In this document: piece after piece, positions 1 to 7,198 of the stretch
How positions within the stretch are numbered: the first letter of the stretch is position 1
Layout: each line of letters begins with the position of its first letter
From: a virus
Direction: 5' to 3' (one strand)
Virus record (IMG/VR): IMGVR_UViG_3300032053_003165
Coordinates: 1-23,838 of that record
Length of the DNA: 23,838 nt
The notes under the pieces: generated by a model
The model's database searches: none
Told to the model about the DNA's origin: nothing
Seen by the model: the letters and a program-made list of their open reading frames with translations, nothing else
Made by a program: the position numbers and the translations under genes

Positions 1-120
1 TTCGAGAGAATTTCCGAAGGGGCAACCTTCCCTGATATTAAGAAGGTCGGACGGGCGTTTGGCGTGGATATTCGCGTCGTGCACGTCCCCCATGATGAAG
101 TTCCACCACCGAAGGAATAG
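1..120 (+). CDS. C-terminal fragment of an unidentified protein
   Basis: An open frame enters from the left edge and ends with TAG at 118-120, giving the last 39 residues of a protein. The piece reads as real protein (for example PDIKKVGRAFGVDIRVV) and ends in a proline-rich, charged tail (VPPPKE). The next gene starts at the very next base, so this is probably the preceding member of the same operon. The fragment is too short to name. A nonulosonate-pathway enzyme and a thiamine-diphosphate enzyme both crossed my mind, but no diagnostic motif is present. The reading frame is well supported; the function is unknown. Confidence 0.6.
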   Translation, partial: FERISEGATFPDIKKVGRAFGVDIRVVHVPHDEVPPPKE

Positions 121-1227
121 ATGCGAAAAATAGGCGTCATCACCACATCACGCGCCGAGTATGGCATATTGCGTCCGGTATTGCGGCAAATAACCAAAGA
201 TGCTGACCTGTCGCTGCAACTATTCGTGTCTGGTGCGCACCTGTCCCCCGAGTTCGGCAATACCTGGAAGCAGATCGAATACCCGATAACAGAGCGCATC
301 GAGAGCCAGATGTCCAGCGACACACCCACTGGAATATCCATGACGATGGGTAACACCATGAACGGCTTCGCACAGGCGTACGAGCGCACGCGCCCGGACA
401 TCCTGTTGATCACGGGCGACAGATACGAGGCAGCAGCGGCGGCTATGGCAGCCCTGCCATTCAAGATACCTGTCGCTCATCTGGGCGGCGGAGACATCAC
501 CATCGGCGCGTTCGACGACAGCCTGCGTCATGTAATTACAAAGTTATCACATTACCACTTTGCTTATGCAGAATGCAATGCAAAGCGCATAAGGCAAATG
601 GGTGAACGAAACGTGTGGGTGACGGGCAACCCTGCCATAGACGGGATCCACGAAAGTTATGGAGCGCCAATCGCTACAGGCGCACTGGTGGTCATCTTTC
701 ACCCTGTCACGCTGGAGTACGAGCGCACAGATGAATATATCGACAACCTGCTGGAGGCACTCAAACAATGCACAGAGCCGATAGTGTTTATCCTACCGAA
801 TGCAGACACGGCGGGGAGGAACATAATCAAGAAGATGCGCCGCTTCTGCAACTGGCAACCAGGAGCAGGGGCACAGGCGCATGCCAATCTTGTTCCCGCG
901 CGTTTCTACGACCTGCTCCGCTCCTCGCTCGCTATTATAGGGAATTCATCGTCTGGACTTATGGAGGCGCCGAGTTTTGGATTACCTTCGGTCAATATCG
1001 GCAGTCGCCAGGAAGGCAGGCTGCGCGGGGAGAACGTCATCGACGCAGGCTGTACCACAGACGAAATACTGGCTGGCATACGAACAGCCACAAGCCCGCA
1101 ATTCAGAGAGGGCATTCAGGGTGCTCCTAACCCATACGGGGACGGGCACGCCTCCCAACTCATTGTCGAATTACTGAAGACCGTCGATCTGAACGTCATT
1201 GAGAAGGAATTCCATGAACTTTCCTGA
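121..1227 (+). CDS. neuC: NeuC-like UDP-N-acetylglucosamine 2-epimerase (hydrolysing)
   Basis: This 368-aa protein belongs to the UDP-GlcNAc 2-epimerase family of the hydrolysing NeuC/LegG type, which releases UDP and an epimerised amino sugar (ManNAc or a relative) as the first step to nonulosonic acids. Visible family motifs are TSRAEYG near residue 9, GDRYE at 99-103, the HLGGGDITIGAFDDSLRH stretch near 120, GNPAIDGI, and the nucleotide-binding GNSSSG at 274-279 followed by EAPSFG and VNIGSRQ. The length is normal for the family. ATG follows directly on the previous stop, and the 3' end overlaps the NeuB-like gene by 14 nt, so the two are translationally coupled. The true substrate (UDP-GlcNAc or a diacetamido-bacillosamine derivative) cannot be read from sequence alone, so neuC is a family-level symbol. 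Confidence 0.9.
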   Translation: MRKIGVITTSRAEYGILRPVLRQITKDADLSLQLFVSGAHLSPEFGNTWKQIEYPITERIESQMSSDTPTGISMTMGNTMNGFAQAYERTRPDILLITGDRYEAAAAAMAALPFKIPVAHLGGGDITIGAFDDSLRHVITKLSHYHFAYAECNAKRIRQMGERNVWVTGNPAIDGIHESYGAPIATGALVVIFHPVTLEYERTDEYIDNLLEALKQCTEPIVFILPNADTAGRNIIKKMRRFCNWQPGAGAQAHANLVPARFYDLLRSSLAIIGNSSSGLMEAPSFGLPSVNIGSRQEGRLRGENVIDAGCTTDEILAGIRTATSPQFREGIQGAPNPYGDGHASQLIVELLKTVDLNVIEKEFHELS

Positions 1228-2197
1228 GATCATCGCAGAGATAGGCATCAACCATAACGGCGACATGGACAAGGCGATCCGGATGATAGATGCGGTGGCA
1301 GTGACCGGCTGCAAGTGCGTTAAGTTTCAGTGCCATATTCTGGAAGACGAAATGATCCCGTTGGCACGCACCGTCATTCCAGGCAACGCAAAGGAAGACA
1401 TCTATTCCATCATGGAAAAGGCAGCCTTGAACGAGGAGCAGGAACGGGAGCTCAAGGAATATGCCGAATGGCGCGGGTTGCAATATCTATGCACCCCCTT
1501 CAGTCGTGCAGCTGCGGAGCGATTAGACAGAATGGGCGTGAGTATGTTCAAGATCGGCTCGGGCGAATGCAATAACTACCCGCTCCTGAAGCACATCAAC
1601 GCAATGGGTAGACCGATCATTTTATCCACTGGTATGAACGACATACAGGGTATCTATCGTGCGCTGGACTACATCACCCAGCCGGTCGCATTGATGCACT
1701 GTGTATCCATGTACCCTACCCCATACGACCAGGTACATCTGGGTGCAATGCAGGAATTACAACGAGAATTCCAGATACCGGTCGGGTTATCCGACCATTC
1801 ACTAGGTATCTATACTGCACTGGCGGCTATTGCGCTGGGTGCGGATATTGTGGAAAAGCATTTCACGCTTGACCGTCAATGGGAAGGCCCAGATAACAGC
1901 ATCAGCATTATCCCGTTCGAGTTACGTCAGCTGGTGGAGGGCAATAATGCCATTCGCCAGGCGAAAGGTGGAAGGAAGGAAATACAGCATGGAGAAACAT
2001 CTACGATTGCGTTCGCAAGTGCTTCGGTGGTTTCAATTGCTCCTATCCGATCCGGCCAGGTATTGGACTACGACAACACGTGGGTCAAGCGACCCGGTGG
2101 AGGCATACCAGCAAGTGAGTTCTACTCCCTACTTGGTCGGACATGCAAGCGAGATATCCCCACAGACGTACAGATCGAGCGTGACTGGATTGAATAA
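1214..2197 (+). CDS. neuB: NeuB-like N-acetylneuraminate/nonulosonate synthase
   Basis: This 327-aa protein is of the NeuB family, which condenses phosphoenolpyruvate with a 6-carbon N-acetylated mannosamine-type sugar to form a nine-carbon nonulosonic acid. It opens with AEIGINHNG (residues 8-16), followed by VKFQ (36-39), TPFS (94-97), FKIGSGE (112-118), LSTGM (137-141), GLSDHS (191-196) and EKHFTLD (214-220), all typical of the TIM-barrel synthase. Residues from about 265 to the end match the C-terminal SAF (antifreeze-like) domain in position and pattern (RPGGGIPA). ATG 1214 is preferred over an upstream in-frame TTG at 1199 because AGAAGGA at 1202-1208 sits five bases before it. Sialic, legionaminic and related synthases are not separable by eye. 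No CMP-sugar activating enzyme (NeuA) is in the window. Confidence 0.92.
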   Translation: MNFPEIIAEIGINHNGDMDKAIRMIDAVAVTGCKCVKFQCHILEDEMIPLARTVIPGNAKEDIYSIMEKAALNEEQERELKEYAEWRGLQYLCTPFSRAAAERLDRMGVSMFKIGSGECNNYPLLKHINAMGRPIILSTGMNDIQGIYRALDYITQPVALMHCVSMYPTPYDQVHLGAMQELQREFQIPVGLSDHSLGIYTALAAIALGADIVEKHFTLDRQWEGPDNSISIIPFELRQLVEGNNAIRQAKGGRKEIQHGETSTIAFASASVVSIAPIRSGQVLDYDNTWVKRPGGGIPASEFYSLLGRTCKRDIPTDVQIERDWIE

Positions 2198-2888
2198 GGT
2201 CGCAGTCGTCACGGGCGGACGCAGGGGCATCGGGCGTGCGTGCGCATTAGCATTGAAAGATGCTGGTTACAGAGTTGTAGTGGTCGCTCAAAGTCCGACC
2301 AAAGGCGATATGCCGAAGGATATCGATTATGTGCGAGCTGACCTGTCCAGCCGCGAGAACAGACGCGGGCTGATGTCCGACATTACAGAACTGGTTGGAC
2401 CGCCGGACGTATTGGTAAACAATGCTGGTATTGCACATTCATACTCTGCGATGGATTACCCACTGGGTGAATGGGAAGACATATTAGAAGTCAACCTGAC
2501 TGCCCCATTTGACCTGGCAAGGCAAGCGGTGCATCTGGGAGCTAAGCGCATCATCAACATTGCCAGTATCTCTGCCTTCAATGGAGCGCGTAATATCAGC
2601 GGGTATGCAGCCAGCAAACATGCGCTCATTGGTTTGACTAAGTGTTTATCCAACGAGTGGGCACCTCTGGGAGTGACAGTCAATAACATTGCTCCAGGCT
2701 TTATTCAAACTGATATGCTGACATTCAAAGACGAACAGCACATGAATAATATTATAGGGCGCATACCGGCGGGCAGAATAGGCACTCCGCAAGACGTGGT
2801 GGGTGCGCTGTTGTTCCTGGTATCGGATGCGGCGCAGTACGTGACGGGCACGACTATCGTGGTCGATGGGGGTTGGCTTGGGCGTTGA
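2190..2888 (+). CDS. Short-chain dehydrogenase/reductase (SDR)
   Basis: This 232-aa classical SDR has the NAD(P)-binding TGGRRGIG (residues 8-15), NNAG (77-80), a catalytic Ser at 126 or 128, and YAASK with Tyr139 and Lys143, followed by PGFIQTDM and a C-terminal VDGGWLGR. It resembles FabG-type ketoreductases, but its neighbours NeuC and NeuB suggest a sugar substrate, for example reduction or epimerisation of a nonulosonate precursor; that is inference. The start is TTG 2190, overlapping the NeuB stop. GTG 2181 is an alternative in-frame start, and neither has a strong Shine-Dalgarno site. The 3' end overlaps the first DNA methyltransferase by 23 nt. The last six codons recur at 3540-3560 inside a duplication. 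Confidence 0.87.
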   Translation: MNKVAVVTGGRRGIGRACALALKDAGYRVVVVAQSPTKGDMPKDIDYVRADLSSRENRRGLMSDITELVGPPDVLVNNAGIAHSYSAMDYPLGEWEDILEVNLTAPFDLARQAVHLGAKRIINIASISAFNGARNISGYAASKHALIGLTKCLSNEWAPLGVTVNNIAPGFIQTDMLTFKDEQHMNNIIGRIPAGRIGTPQDVVGALLFLVSDAAQYVTGTTIVVDGGWLGR

Positions 2889-3495
2889 CGTTACTCTGCA
2901 TTTAGGCGACTGCTTAGAATACATGAAAACGATGCCGGATAAGTCGGTGGATGCCGTCATAACCGACCCGCCGTATGGGATAGGAGAGGACGGGGGAGCC
3001 TGCAGGACACGAGGAAGACCGGGATATGCCAAACACGAGGCTCGTGGATGGGACAGCGAAAGACCGTCGCAAGAGTTCTTCGACGAGATTCGGCGCGTGT
3101 CTAATAGGCAGATTATATGGGGCGGTAATTACTTTGCCGACATGCTACCCCCAAAAATGGGGTGGTTGTACTGGCAGAAGCTAATGGGCGGCGACTTCTC
3201 TGACGGGGAGCTGGCTTGGACTTCTTTCGATAGGGCATTGCGAGAGTATACGAAATGCCCGAAGGGAATGGACAAGGAGCATCCAACCCAGAAGCCCGTA
3301 GAGTTGATGAAGTGGTGCGTTGAGATGAGCAAAGCGCAGACCATCTTCGACCCGTTCATGGGCAGTGGCACTACTGGCGTTGCGTGTGTCCATTTGGGGC
3401 GCAACTTCATCGGGTGTGAGATTGACCCGAAATACTTCGCAATAGCAGAGAAGCGGATAAAGCAAGCACAATTACAGGAGCCGTTATTCACATGA
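2866..3495 (+). CDS. DNA amino-methyltransferase (N6-adenine/N4-cytosine), copy 1
   Basis: This 209-aa protein is a small phage-type DNA methyltransferase. It shows the catalytic motif IV DPPYG at residues 34-38, HPTQKP from 139, and the SAM-binding motif FDPFMGSGTTG from 161, followed by GCEIDPKYF. Motif IV before motif I is the beta-class order of N6-adenine and N4-cytosine methyltransferases. The central segment (about 45-135) should carry target recognition. No restriction endonuclease is visible, so it is probably an orphan methylase protecting phage DNA or altering its regulation. The gene begins inside the SDR gene. It shares its first and last parts, but not its middle, with the second methyltransferase just downstream, and its last codons overlap the start of a gene remnant at 3492. 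Confidence 0.9.
   Translation: MGVGLGVDVTLHLGDCLEYMKTMPDKSVDAVITDPPYGIGEDGGACRTRGRPGYAKHEARGWDSERPSQEFFDEIRRVSNRQIIWGGNYFADMLPPKMGWLYWQKLMGGDFSDGELAWTSFDRALREYTKCPKGMDKEHPTQKPVELMKWCVEMSKAQTIFDPFMGSGTTGVACVHLGRNFIGCEIDPKYFAIAEKRIKQAQLQEPLFT
2868..2980 (+). repeat. 5' arm of methyltransferase duplication, copy 1
   Basis: This segment covers the last codons of the SDR gene and the first part of methyltransferase copy 1, and aligns without gaps to 3540-3652. By hand count about 93 of 113 bases match. Nearly all differences are synonymous: only one residue differs (Thr versus Ser) between the shared LGVDVTL and PPYGI. Confidence 0.85.
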
Positions 3496-3539
3496 AAATA
3501 GCAACCGAATGTATCTGTTGTGGAAGCAAGGAACTGGAC
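3400..3539 (+). repeat. 3' arm of methyltransferase duplication, copy 1
   Basis: This is a 140-bp direct repeat of 4111-4250 with only two mismatches (3417 and 3423). Bases 3424-3539 are identical in both copies. It encodes the C-terminus of the methyltransferase and the first 16 codons of the following zinc-ribbon methyltransferase gene. Confidence 0.93.
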
Positions 3540-3560
3540 GGTGGCTGGCTTGGGCGTTGA
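3492..3560 (+). pseudogene. Chimeric gene remnant at duplication junction
   Basis: An ATG at 3492 opens a 22-codon frame. Its first 16 residues (MKIATECICCGSKELD) are identical to the start of the intact zinc-ribbon methyltransferase at 4203, and its last six (GGWLGR, then TGA) are identical to the end of the SDR at 2871-2888. It is therefore a scar joining the head of one gene to the tail of another, left where a second methyltransferase cassette was inserted. It is almost certainly not a functional protein, although its position ahead of the second methyltransferase could allow coupled translation. The junction falls at 3539/3540. Confidence 0.75.
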
Positions 3561-3652
3561 CGTAACCTTACACTTGGGTGACTGCTTGGAATACATGAAG
3601 TCCATGCCCGATAAGTCGGTGGATGCGGTGATAACTGATCCGCCCTATGGAA
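3540..3652 (+). repeat. 5' arm of methyltransferase duplication, copy 2
   Basis: This is the partner of 2868-2980. It begins with a second copy of the SDR 3' end (GGWLGR and stop) and continues through the DPPYGI codons of the second methyltransferase. It is markedly more diverged (about 82 per cent identity by hand) than the 3' arm (about 98.6 per cent). Confidence 0.85.
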
Positions 3653-4206
3653 TAAGAATCGGCGGGAGTGGAAGAATCGGCGGGAGTGGAATGGTTTCGC
3701 CTACACAATATGATGCAGTCAAATGGGACGATGACGGACTGACTAGTGAACAATTAAGTGAGATTAAAAGAATATCAAAAATACAGGTTGTTTTTGGATT
3801 TGAGCACTTAGCAGACATACTTGGAAAAGCAGAAAGCGTAATCGTATGGGACAAGAAAATGAGGAACGGTTGGGATGATAACTTTTCGGATTGCGAAATA
3901 GCGTGGTCAAATCTAAAAAAACCAACTAAAGTGTTTCGTCATTTATGGATGGGCGCACTAAGAGAAGAGAAAATAGTCAGACAGCATCCGACACAAAAAC
4001 CAGAAGAAGTAATGCGCTATATCATAGAACGTGCCACGAAGGACGGCGACACCATCTTCGACCCCTTTATGGGTTCAGGCACGACCGGCGTAGCCTGTGT
4101 TCAACTAGGGCGCAACTTCATCGGGTGCGAGATCGACCCGAAATACTTCGCAATAGCAGAGAAGCGGATAAAGCAAGCACAATTACAGGAGCCGTTATTC
4201 ACATGA
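3541..4206 (+). CDS. DNA amino-methyltransferase (N6-adenine/N4-cytosine), copy 2
   Basis: This 221-aa paralogue of the preceding methylase has DPPYG at residues 33-37, HPTQKP, and FDPFMGSGTTG from 173, so it has the same beta-class motif order. The N-terminal 35 and C-terminal 50 or so residues are nearly identical to copy 1. The middle differs throughout and its DNA is visibly richer in A and T (about 3715-3990), so a different target sequence is likely. The start is GTG 3541, because AAGGA at 3528-3532 lies eight bases upstream. GTG 3520 in the same frame would add seven residues derived from out-of-frame remnant sequence and has no clear ribosome site. Directly after DPPYGI, a six-residue block is duplicated in tandem (3654-3689). 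The 3' end overlaps the next gene. Confidence 0.88.
   Translation: MAGLGVDVTLHLGDCLEYMKSMPDKSVDAVITDPPYGIRIGGSGRIGGSGMVSPTQYDAVKWDDDGLTSEQLSEIKRISKIQVVFGFEHLADILGKAESVIVWDKKMRNGWDDNFSDCEIAWSNLKKPTKVFRHLWMGALREEKIVRQHPTQKPEEVMRYIIERATKDGDTIFDPFMGSGTTGVACVQLGRNFIGCEIDPKYFAIAEKRIKQAQLQEPLFT
3654..3689 (+). repeat. 18-bp perfect tandem duplication inside methyltransferase copy 2
   Basis: Two identical 18-bp units (3654-3671 and 3672-3689) follow each other in frame and encode RIGGSG-type residues twice, immediately after the catalytic DPPYG motif. Copy 1 has no such glycine/serine insert here. Confidence 0.9.
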
Positions 4207-4250
4207 AAATAGCAACCGAATGTATCTGTTGTGGAAGCAAGGAACTGGAC
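4111..4250 (+). repeat. 3' arm of methyltransferase duplication, copy 2
   Basis: This is the partner of 3400-3539, offset by 711 bases, with two mismatches. It spans the end of the second methyltransferase and the first 16 codons of the intact zinc-ribbon methyltransferase. Confidence 0.93.
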
Positions 4251-5006
4251 AGTTGGAAGGCAGAGGTCATGCCGTTCGTGGCTTGGCGCACGTTCGCGCA
4301 GCTATACGAATATGGTGGAGACTTCGACGAAGATAGAAAGTGTCACAGTTTGCGCTGTCGCGATTGTGGCGTGACGTTTCTGGATTGGAGATATTCGGAT
4401 AATGAAATATCGCGTCTATATGACGGATACCGTAACGAAGAATATGTTGCTTCGCGCGAGATGTTCGAGCCGGGCTACCGAATGCGACAACTTGGCTTCA
4501 GCGGCAGATTGCACTACATTCCACAGGTGGAAGAATTTCTACTGCCGTTTCTTTCACCCGATAATATTGTTACCGATTGGGGAACAGATAATGGATATTA
4601 CGCGCCACACTATCTCATCCTGGATTGGGGTGGGGGCAGTGGCATTAACACGCCGTTTCGCGAAACTTCGGCGGACGTGTTCGACATCAGCGGGGTACAG
4701 CCGGAATACGGAAGGCTGATTGATAAACCGGGCAAGTACGACCTGATCGTATTCGCTAACGTCATCGAACATACACCCGATCCAGCGCGTGAATTGGAAC
4801 GTATTAAGAAGCATATGCGGGGCGTCCTGTACATCGAAGTTAGCCTGGATAACGCAACGGATAAAAAGCGCTGGCACGAACACATAAATTTATTCACAGA
4901 GAAGTCGTTAATTGAACTGGTAACGCGCTGTAAATTAAATATTGTGGACATGAAACTATTAAACTCACCCCCCTATCATCCCTTCTTAATGGCGGTCAAA
5001 TTATGA
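4203..5006 (+). CDS. Zinc-ribbon class I SAM-dependent methyltransferase
   Basis: This 267-aa protein has an N-terminal cysteine cluster (C7, C9, C10, then C52-x-x-C55) that looks like a zinc-binding ribbon. A Rossmann methyltransferase domain follows, with motif I DWGGGSG at 141-147, a YDLIVFANVIEH stretch typical of motif II/IV regions, and HEHINLFTEKSL near the end. The architecture is like small-molecule or sugar methyltransferases from surface-polysaccharide and natural-product clusters (Methyltransf_23 type with a zinc-binding head) rather than DNA methylases. ATG 4203 overlaps the preceding stop, and the gene ends with an ATGA overlap into the radical SAM gene, so the two are probably made together. 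A duplicated copy of its first 16 codons survives at 3492. The substrate is unknown; a sugar in this cassette is the simplest guess. Confidence 0.82.
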   Translation: MKIATECICCGSKELDSWKAEVMPFVAWRTFAQLYEYGGDFDEDRKCHSLRCRDCGVTFLDWRYSDNEISRLYDGYRNEEYVASREMFEPGYRMRQLGFSGRLHYIPQVEEFLLPFLSPDNIVTDWGTDNGYYAPHYLILDWGGGSGINTPFRETSADVFDISGVQPEYGRLIDKPGKYDLIVFANVIEHTPDPARELERIKKHMRGVLYIEVSLDNATDKKRWHEHINLFTEKSLIELVTRCKLNIVDMKLLNSPPYHPFLMAVKL

Positions 5007-6013
5007 GAATTCAAGGCTGTGATCTGCGCAATAAAGAGCGCGTCAAACTACAGGATGTAGTCCCATTGGATACGCCTATGCTGATGTACCTGGAGCCGAC
5101 TAACCTGTGCAACCTGGAATGCTCATTCTGTCCAACGGCTGACAGACCGTTGCTTAGAAGCGTAGGTAGACCGGCGGGCATTATGAAGTGGGATCTATTT
5201 GCCAAGATCGTAGATGACCTGAAGCAGTTCCCGCGTCCGCTCAAGATGATAAACATTTACAAGGACGGGGAGCCGTTGCTAAATCAGAACCTGCCTGAAA
5301 TGGTGCGCTATCTTAAAGAGGCGGGTGTGACCGAAAAGGTCTGGATGAAGACCAACGGATTATTATTGACGCCCGCCTTGAACGACCGACTGGCAGATTG
5401 CGGGCTGGACATGATCGGAATATCCGTCATTGCCCCACATGATACCGGCTACGAAAAGACGGCTCACAAGAAGATAAATTACAACTCTCTGGTAGCCAAC
5501 GTATGGGATCTACATCGCCGCAAAACGAGACCGCAAATATATGTCAAGATGGCGGATGTCGGTTTCAATCAAGATGAGATAGATAAGTTTTACAGGAACT
5601 TCGAGCCGATCAGCGATTATATTGCCGTGGAAAACTTACACGGTTGGAGCCGCACCGACTTGAAGGATTTCACGCTCGGCAAGGCTACGGATACGTTTGA
5701 CGGGTTACCGAATAAGAATAAGATCGTTTGCCCGTGGACGTTGTACCAGATGACCATCAATTGGAACGGGACGGTACAACCCTGCAATGAGGACTGGAGC
5801 TGGGCAAATATCATGGGGGACGCAAGTAAGGAAAGCCTGGTGGATATCTGGAACGGAAAGACCCTGCGTGATTTTCAGCGTATGCACCTGGAAGGCAGAC
5901 GCGCCGAGAGCAAAGCGTGTGCCACGTGCTGGCAGATAATGTCGCAGGTGGATGACGTGGACGTATATCGATCACAGATATTGGAGCGATTAAATGGCAC
6001 CTCCCATTCTTGA
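5003..6013 (+). CDS. Radical SAM/SPASM domain protein
   Basis: This 336-aa protein has the radical SAM 4Fe-4S motif C36-x3-C40-x2-C43 (CNLECSFC) followed by conserved-looking KDGEPLLN and KTNG stretches. A C-terminal SPASM-like cluster is formed by C243 (CPW), C261 (PCNEDW), C306 and C309 (ACATCW), with GDASKESLVDIWNG between, the usual layout of a SPASM tail. Such enzymes make 5'-deoxyadenosyl radicals to modify peptides, sugars or cofactors. No RiPP precursor peptide is obvious nearby. It is coupled by ATGA to the upstream zinc-ribbon methyltransferase, and its 3' end overlaps the head morphogenesis gene by 20 nt, so the accessory cassette is transcribed into the head genes. The fold is certain; the substrate is unknown. 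Confidence 0.88.
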   Translation: MRIQGCDLRNKERVKLQDVVPLDTPMLMYLEPTNLCNLECSFCPTADRPLLRSVGRPAGIMKWDLFAKIVDDLKQFPRPLKMINIYKDGEPLLNQNLPEMVRYLKEAGVTEKVWMKTNGLLLTPALNDRLADCGLDMIGISVIAPHDTGYEKTAHKKINYNSLVANVWDLHRRKTRPQIYVKMADVGFNQDEIDKFYRNFEPISDYIAVENLHGWSRTDLKDFTLGKATDTFDGLPNKNKIVCPWTLYQMTINWNGTVQPCNEDWSWANIMGDASKESLVDIWNGKTLRDFQRMHLEGRRAESKACATCWQIMSQVDDVDVYRSQILERLNGTSHS

Positions 6014-7001
6014 ATTATTAAGACAATACCGCGTAGCGTTGGCGACACAGGACGCACAGAACATGACGCGCATCATGGCGGCATACAAAGCCATGTACGG
6101 GCGCATCACCCCGCTTATCGAGGCATTATCACAGACCGTTTCAAAAGGGACTTACACCGCCGCTCAAGTCGCAAAGCTGGCACAATACATCTCCCTGCAA
6201 AAAGCGATCAATACGGAACTATCTCAATTTGCCATATACATGAAGATGGACATTTCCCCGACGGCACTGGCAGCCGCCAAGTTGGCAGAGTTGGACGCCA
6301 ATAATATCCTCAAGGTACTTGCGCTCGGGAAAGGGGCTATTTCCGTGCCATTCGACCGTATCCCAATGGAAGCGGTATTAAAGATGCTGACATTCCTTGA
6401 CCCCAATGGGGCACTGTTCCAGAGATTGGAGCAACTTGCACCGTATTATGGTCAGAAAGTAGCAGATGCCATTCTAGACGCCATTGCAATGGGGGTAAAC
6501 CCGAAACAGACAGCACGCATGATGCTGCTTGCGGCTGAGAACGCATTCGGGGGCGGGCTGGTGGACGCCTTGCGTACCGCGCGCACGGTGCAACTGTGGG
6601 CATACCGCGAAGCCTCACGCGCTAATTATGCCGCCAACAGTGATGTAGTCACGGGTTGGGTGTGGATGGCAGAACTCGATGACCTTACTTGTGAGGCGTG
6701 TATTGCAGAACACGGGCAGGAACACGGGTTGGATGAAAGTCTGGATGGACATTACAACTGCCGCTGTGTCGCTGTGCCAATGGTCATGGGACAAAACCCG
6801 GTTGATAATATGCAGACCGGCGAAGCCTGGTTTAATGAATTATCCGAGGAGCAACAACGTGGCATCATGGGTGATACGAAATATGACGCCTGGAAAGAAG
6901 GTAGATTCAACTTCTCCGACCTGTCCATGAATACCCCGAATGATGTATACGGAAACATGAAGACCGTCACCCCACTAAAAGACCTGATCGGGGAAGAATG
7001 A
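5994..7001 (+). CDS. MuF-like minor head (head morphogenesis) protein
   Basis: This 335-aa, mostly helical protein ends in the signature of the phage Mu gpF/SPP1 gp7 minor head family: W-x-x-x-LDDLTC233-x2-C236, then H253-x2-C256-R-C258. In this family a few copies associate with the portal inside the procapsid, and the C-x2-C/H-x2-C-x-C residues resemble a metal site. ATG 5994 has GGAG ten bases upstream and lies within the end of the radical SAM gene. In most phages this gene directly follows the portal, so the sugar and methyltransferase cassette has probably been inserted between portal and MuF gene; the portal itself is outside the window. Confidence 0.87.
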   Translation: MAPPILELLRQYRVALATQDAQNMTRIMAAYKAMYGRITPLIEALSQTVSKGTYTAAQVAKLAQYISLQKAINTELSQFAIYMKMDISPTALAAAKLAELDANNILKVLALGKGAISVPFDRIPMEAVLKMLTFLDPNGALFQRLEQLAPYYGQKVADAILDAIAMGVNPKQTARMMLLAAENAFGGGLVDALRTARTVQLWAYREASRANYAANSDVVTGWVWMAELDDLTCEACIAEHGQEHGLDESLDGHYNCRCVAVPMVMGQNPVDNMQTGEAWFNELSEEQQRGIMGDTKYDAWKEGRFNFSDLSMNTPNDVYGNMKTVTPLKDLIGEE

Positions 7002-7063
7002 TTAATGGTACTTAAATACCAATTGTCTTATTGTGTTTATACGGTTACTCTAGGAGATGAATA

Positions 7064-7198
7064 ATGCCTGACAAACATTATCCGTACAAAATACCTGCCA
7101 AACCGCTGGTGTTTGGGCAATATCCTGAAATGCCCTGGAAAAAGAAAAAGACAATGTGGCAGAAGATCAGGTTATTACTGCGCAGGTTGTTCAAGTGA
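7064..7198 (+). CDS. 44-aa basic hypothetical protein
   Basis: This short ORF starts at ATG 7064 behind a good ribosome site (AGGAG at 7052-7056). The product is strongly basic, with a KKKK run in the middle and an amphipathic basic C-terminus (KIRLLLRRLFK). It could bind nucleic acid or membrane, but no family is recognised. Its last codon overlaps the GTG start of the next tiny ORF (AAGTGA). Between 7002 and 7063 there is only a weak hairpin around TGGTA/TACCA. Confidence 0.6.
   Translation: MPDKHYPYKIPAKPLVFGQYPEMPWKKKKTMWQKIRLLLRRLFK

Noticed and set aside
1830-2189. Upstream extension of the SDR frame by up to 120 codons
   Set aside because: This part overlaps the well-conserved NeuB coding sequence in another frame and gives residues unlike any SDR N-terminus. 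The family start pattern begins at 2190.
3520-3540. GTG 3520 as start of the second methyltransferase
   Set aside because: It lies in remnant sequence of another gene read out of frame and lacks a ribosome site; GTG 3541 has AAGGA eight bases upstream.
3129-3605. Antisense open frame of 158 codons across the methyltransferase duplication, sharing a motif with another antisense frame at 2646-3032
   Set aside because: The shared antisense peptide is simply the complement of the duplicated methyltransferase 5' arms. The sense genes have full catalytic motifs, so these are shadows.
7023-7051. Promoter TTGTCT with 17-bp spacer to TACTCT before the 44-aa ORF
   Set aside because: The -10 matches only three of six consensus bases, so it is not better than chance.
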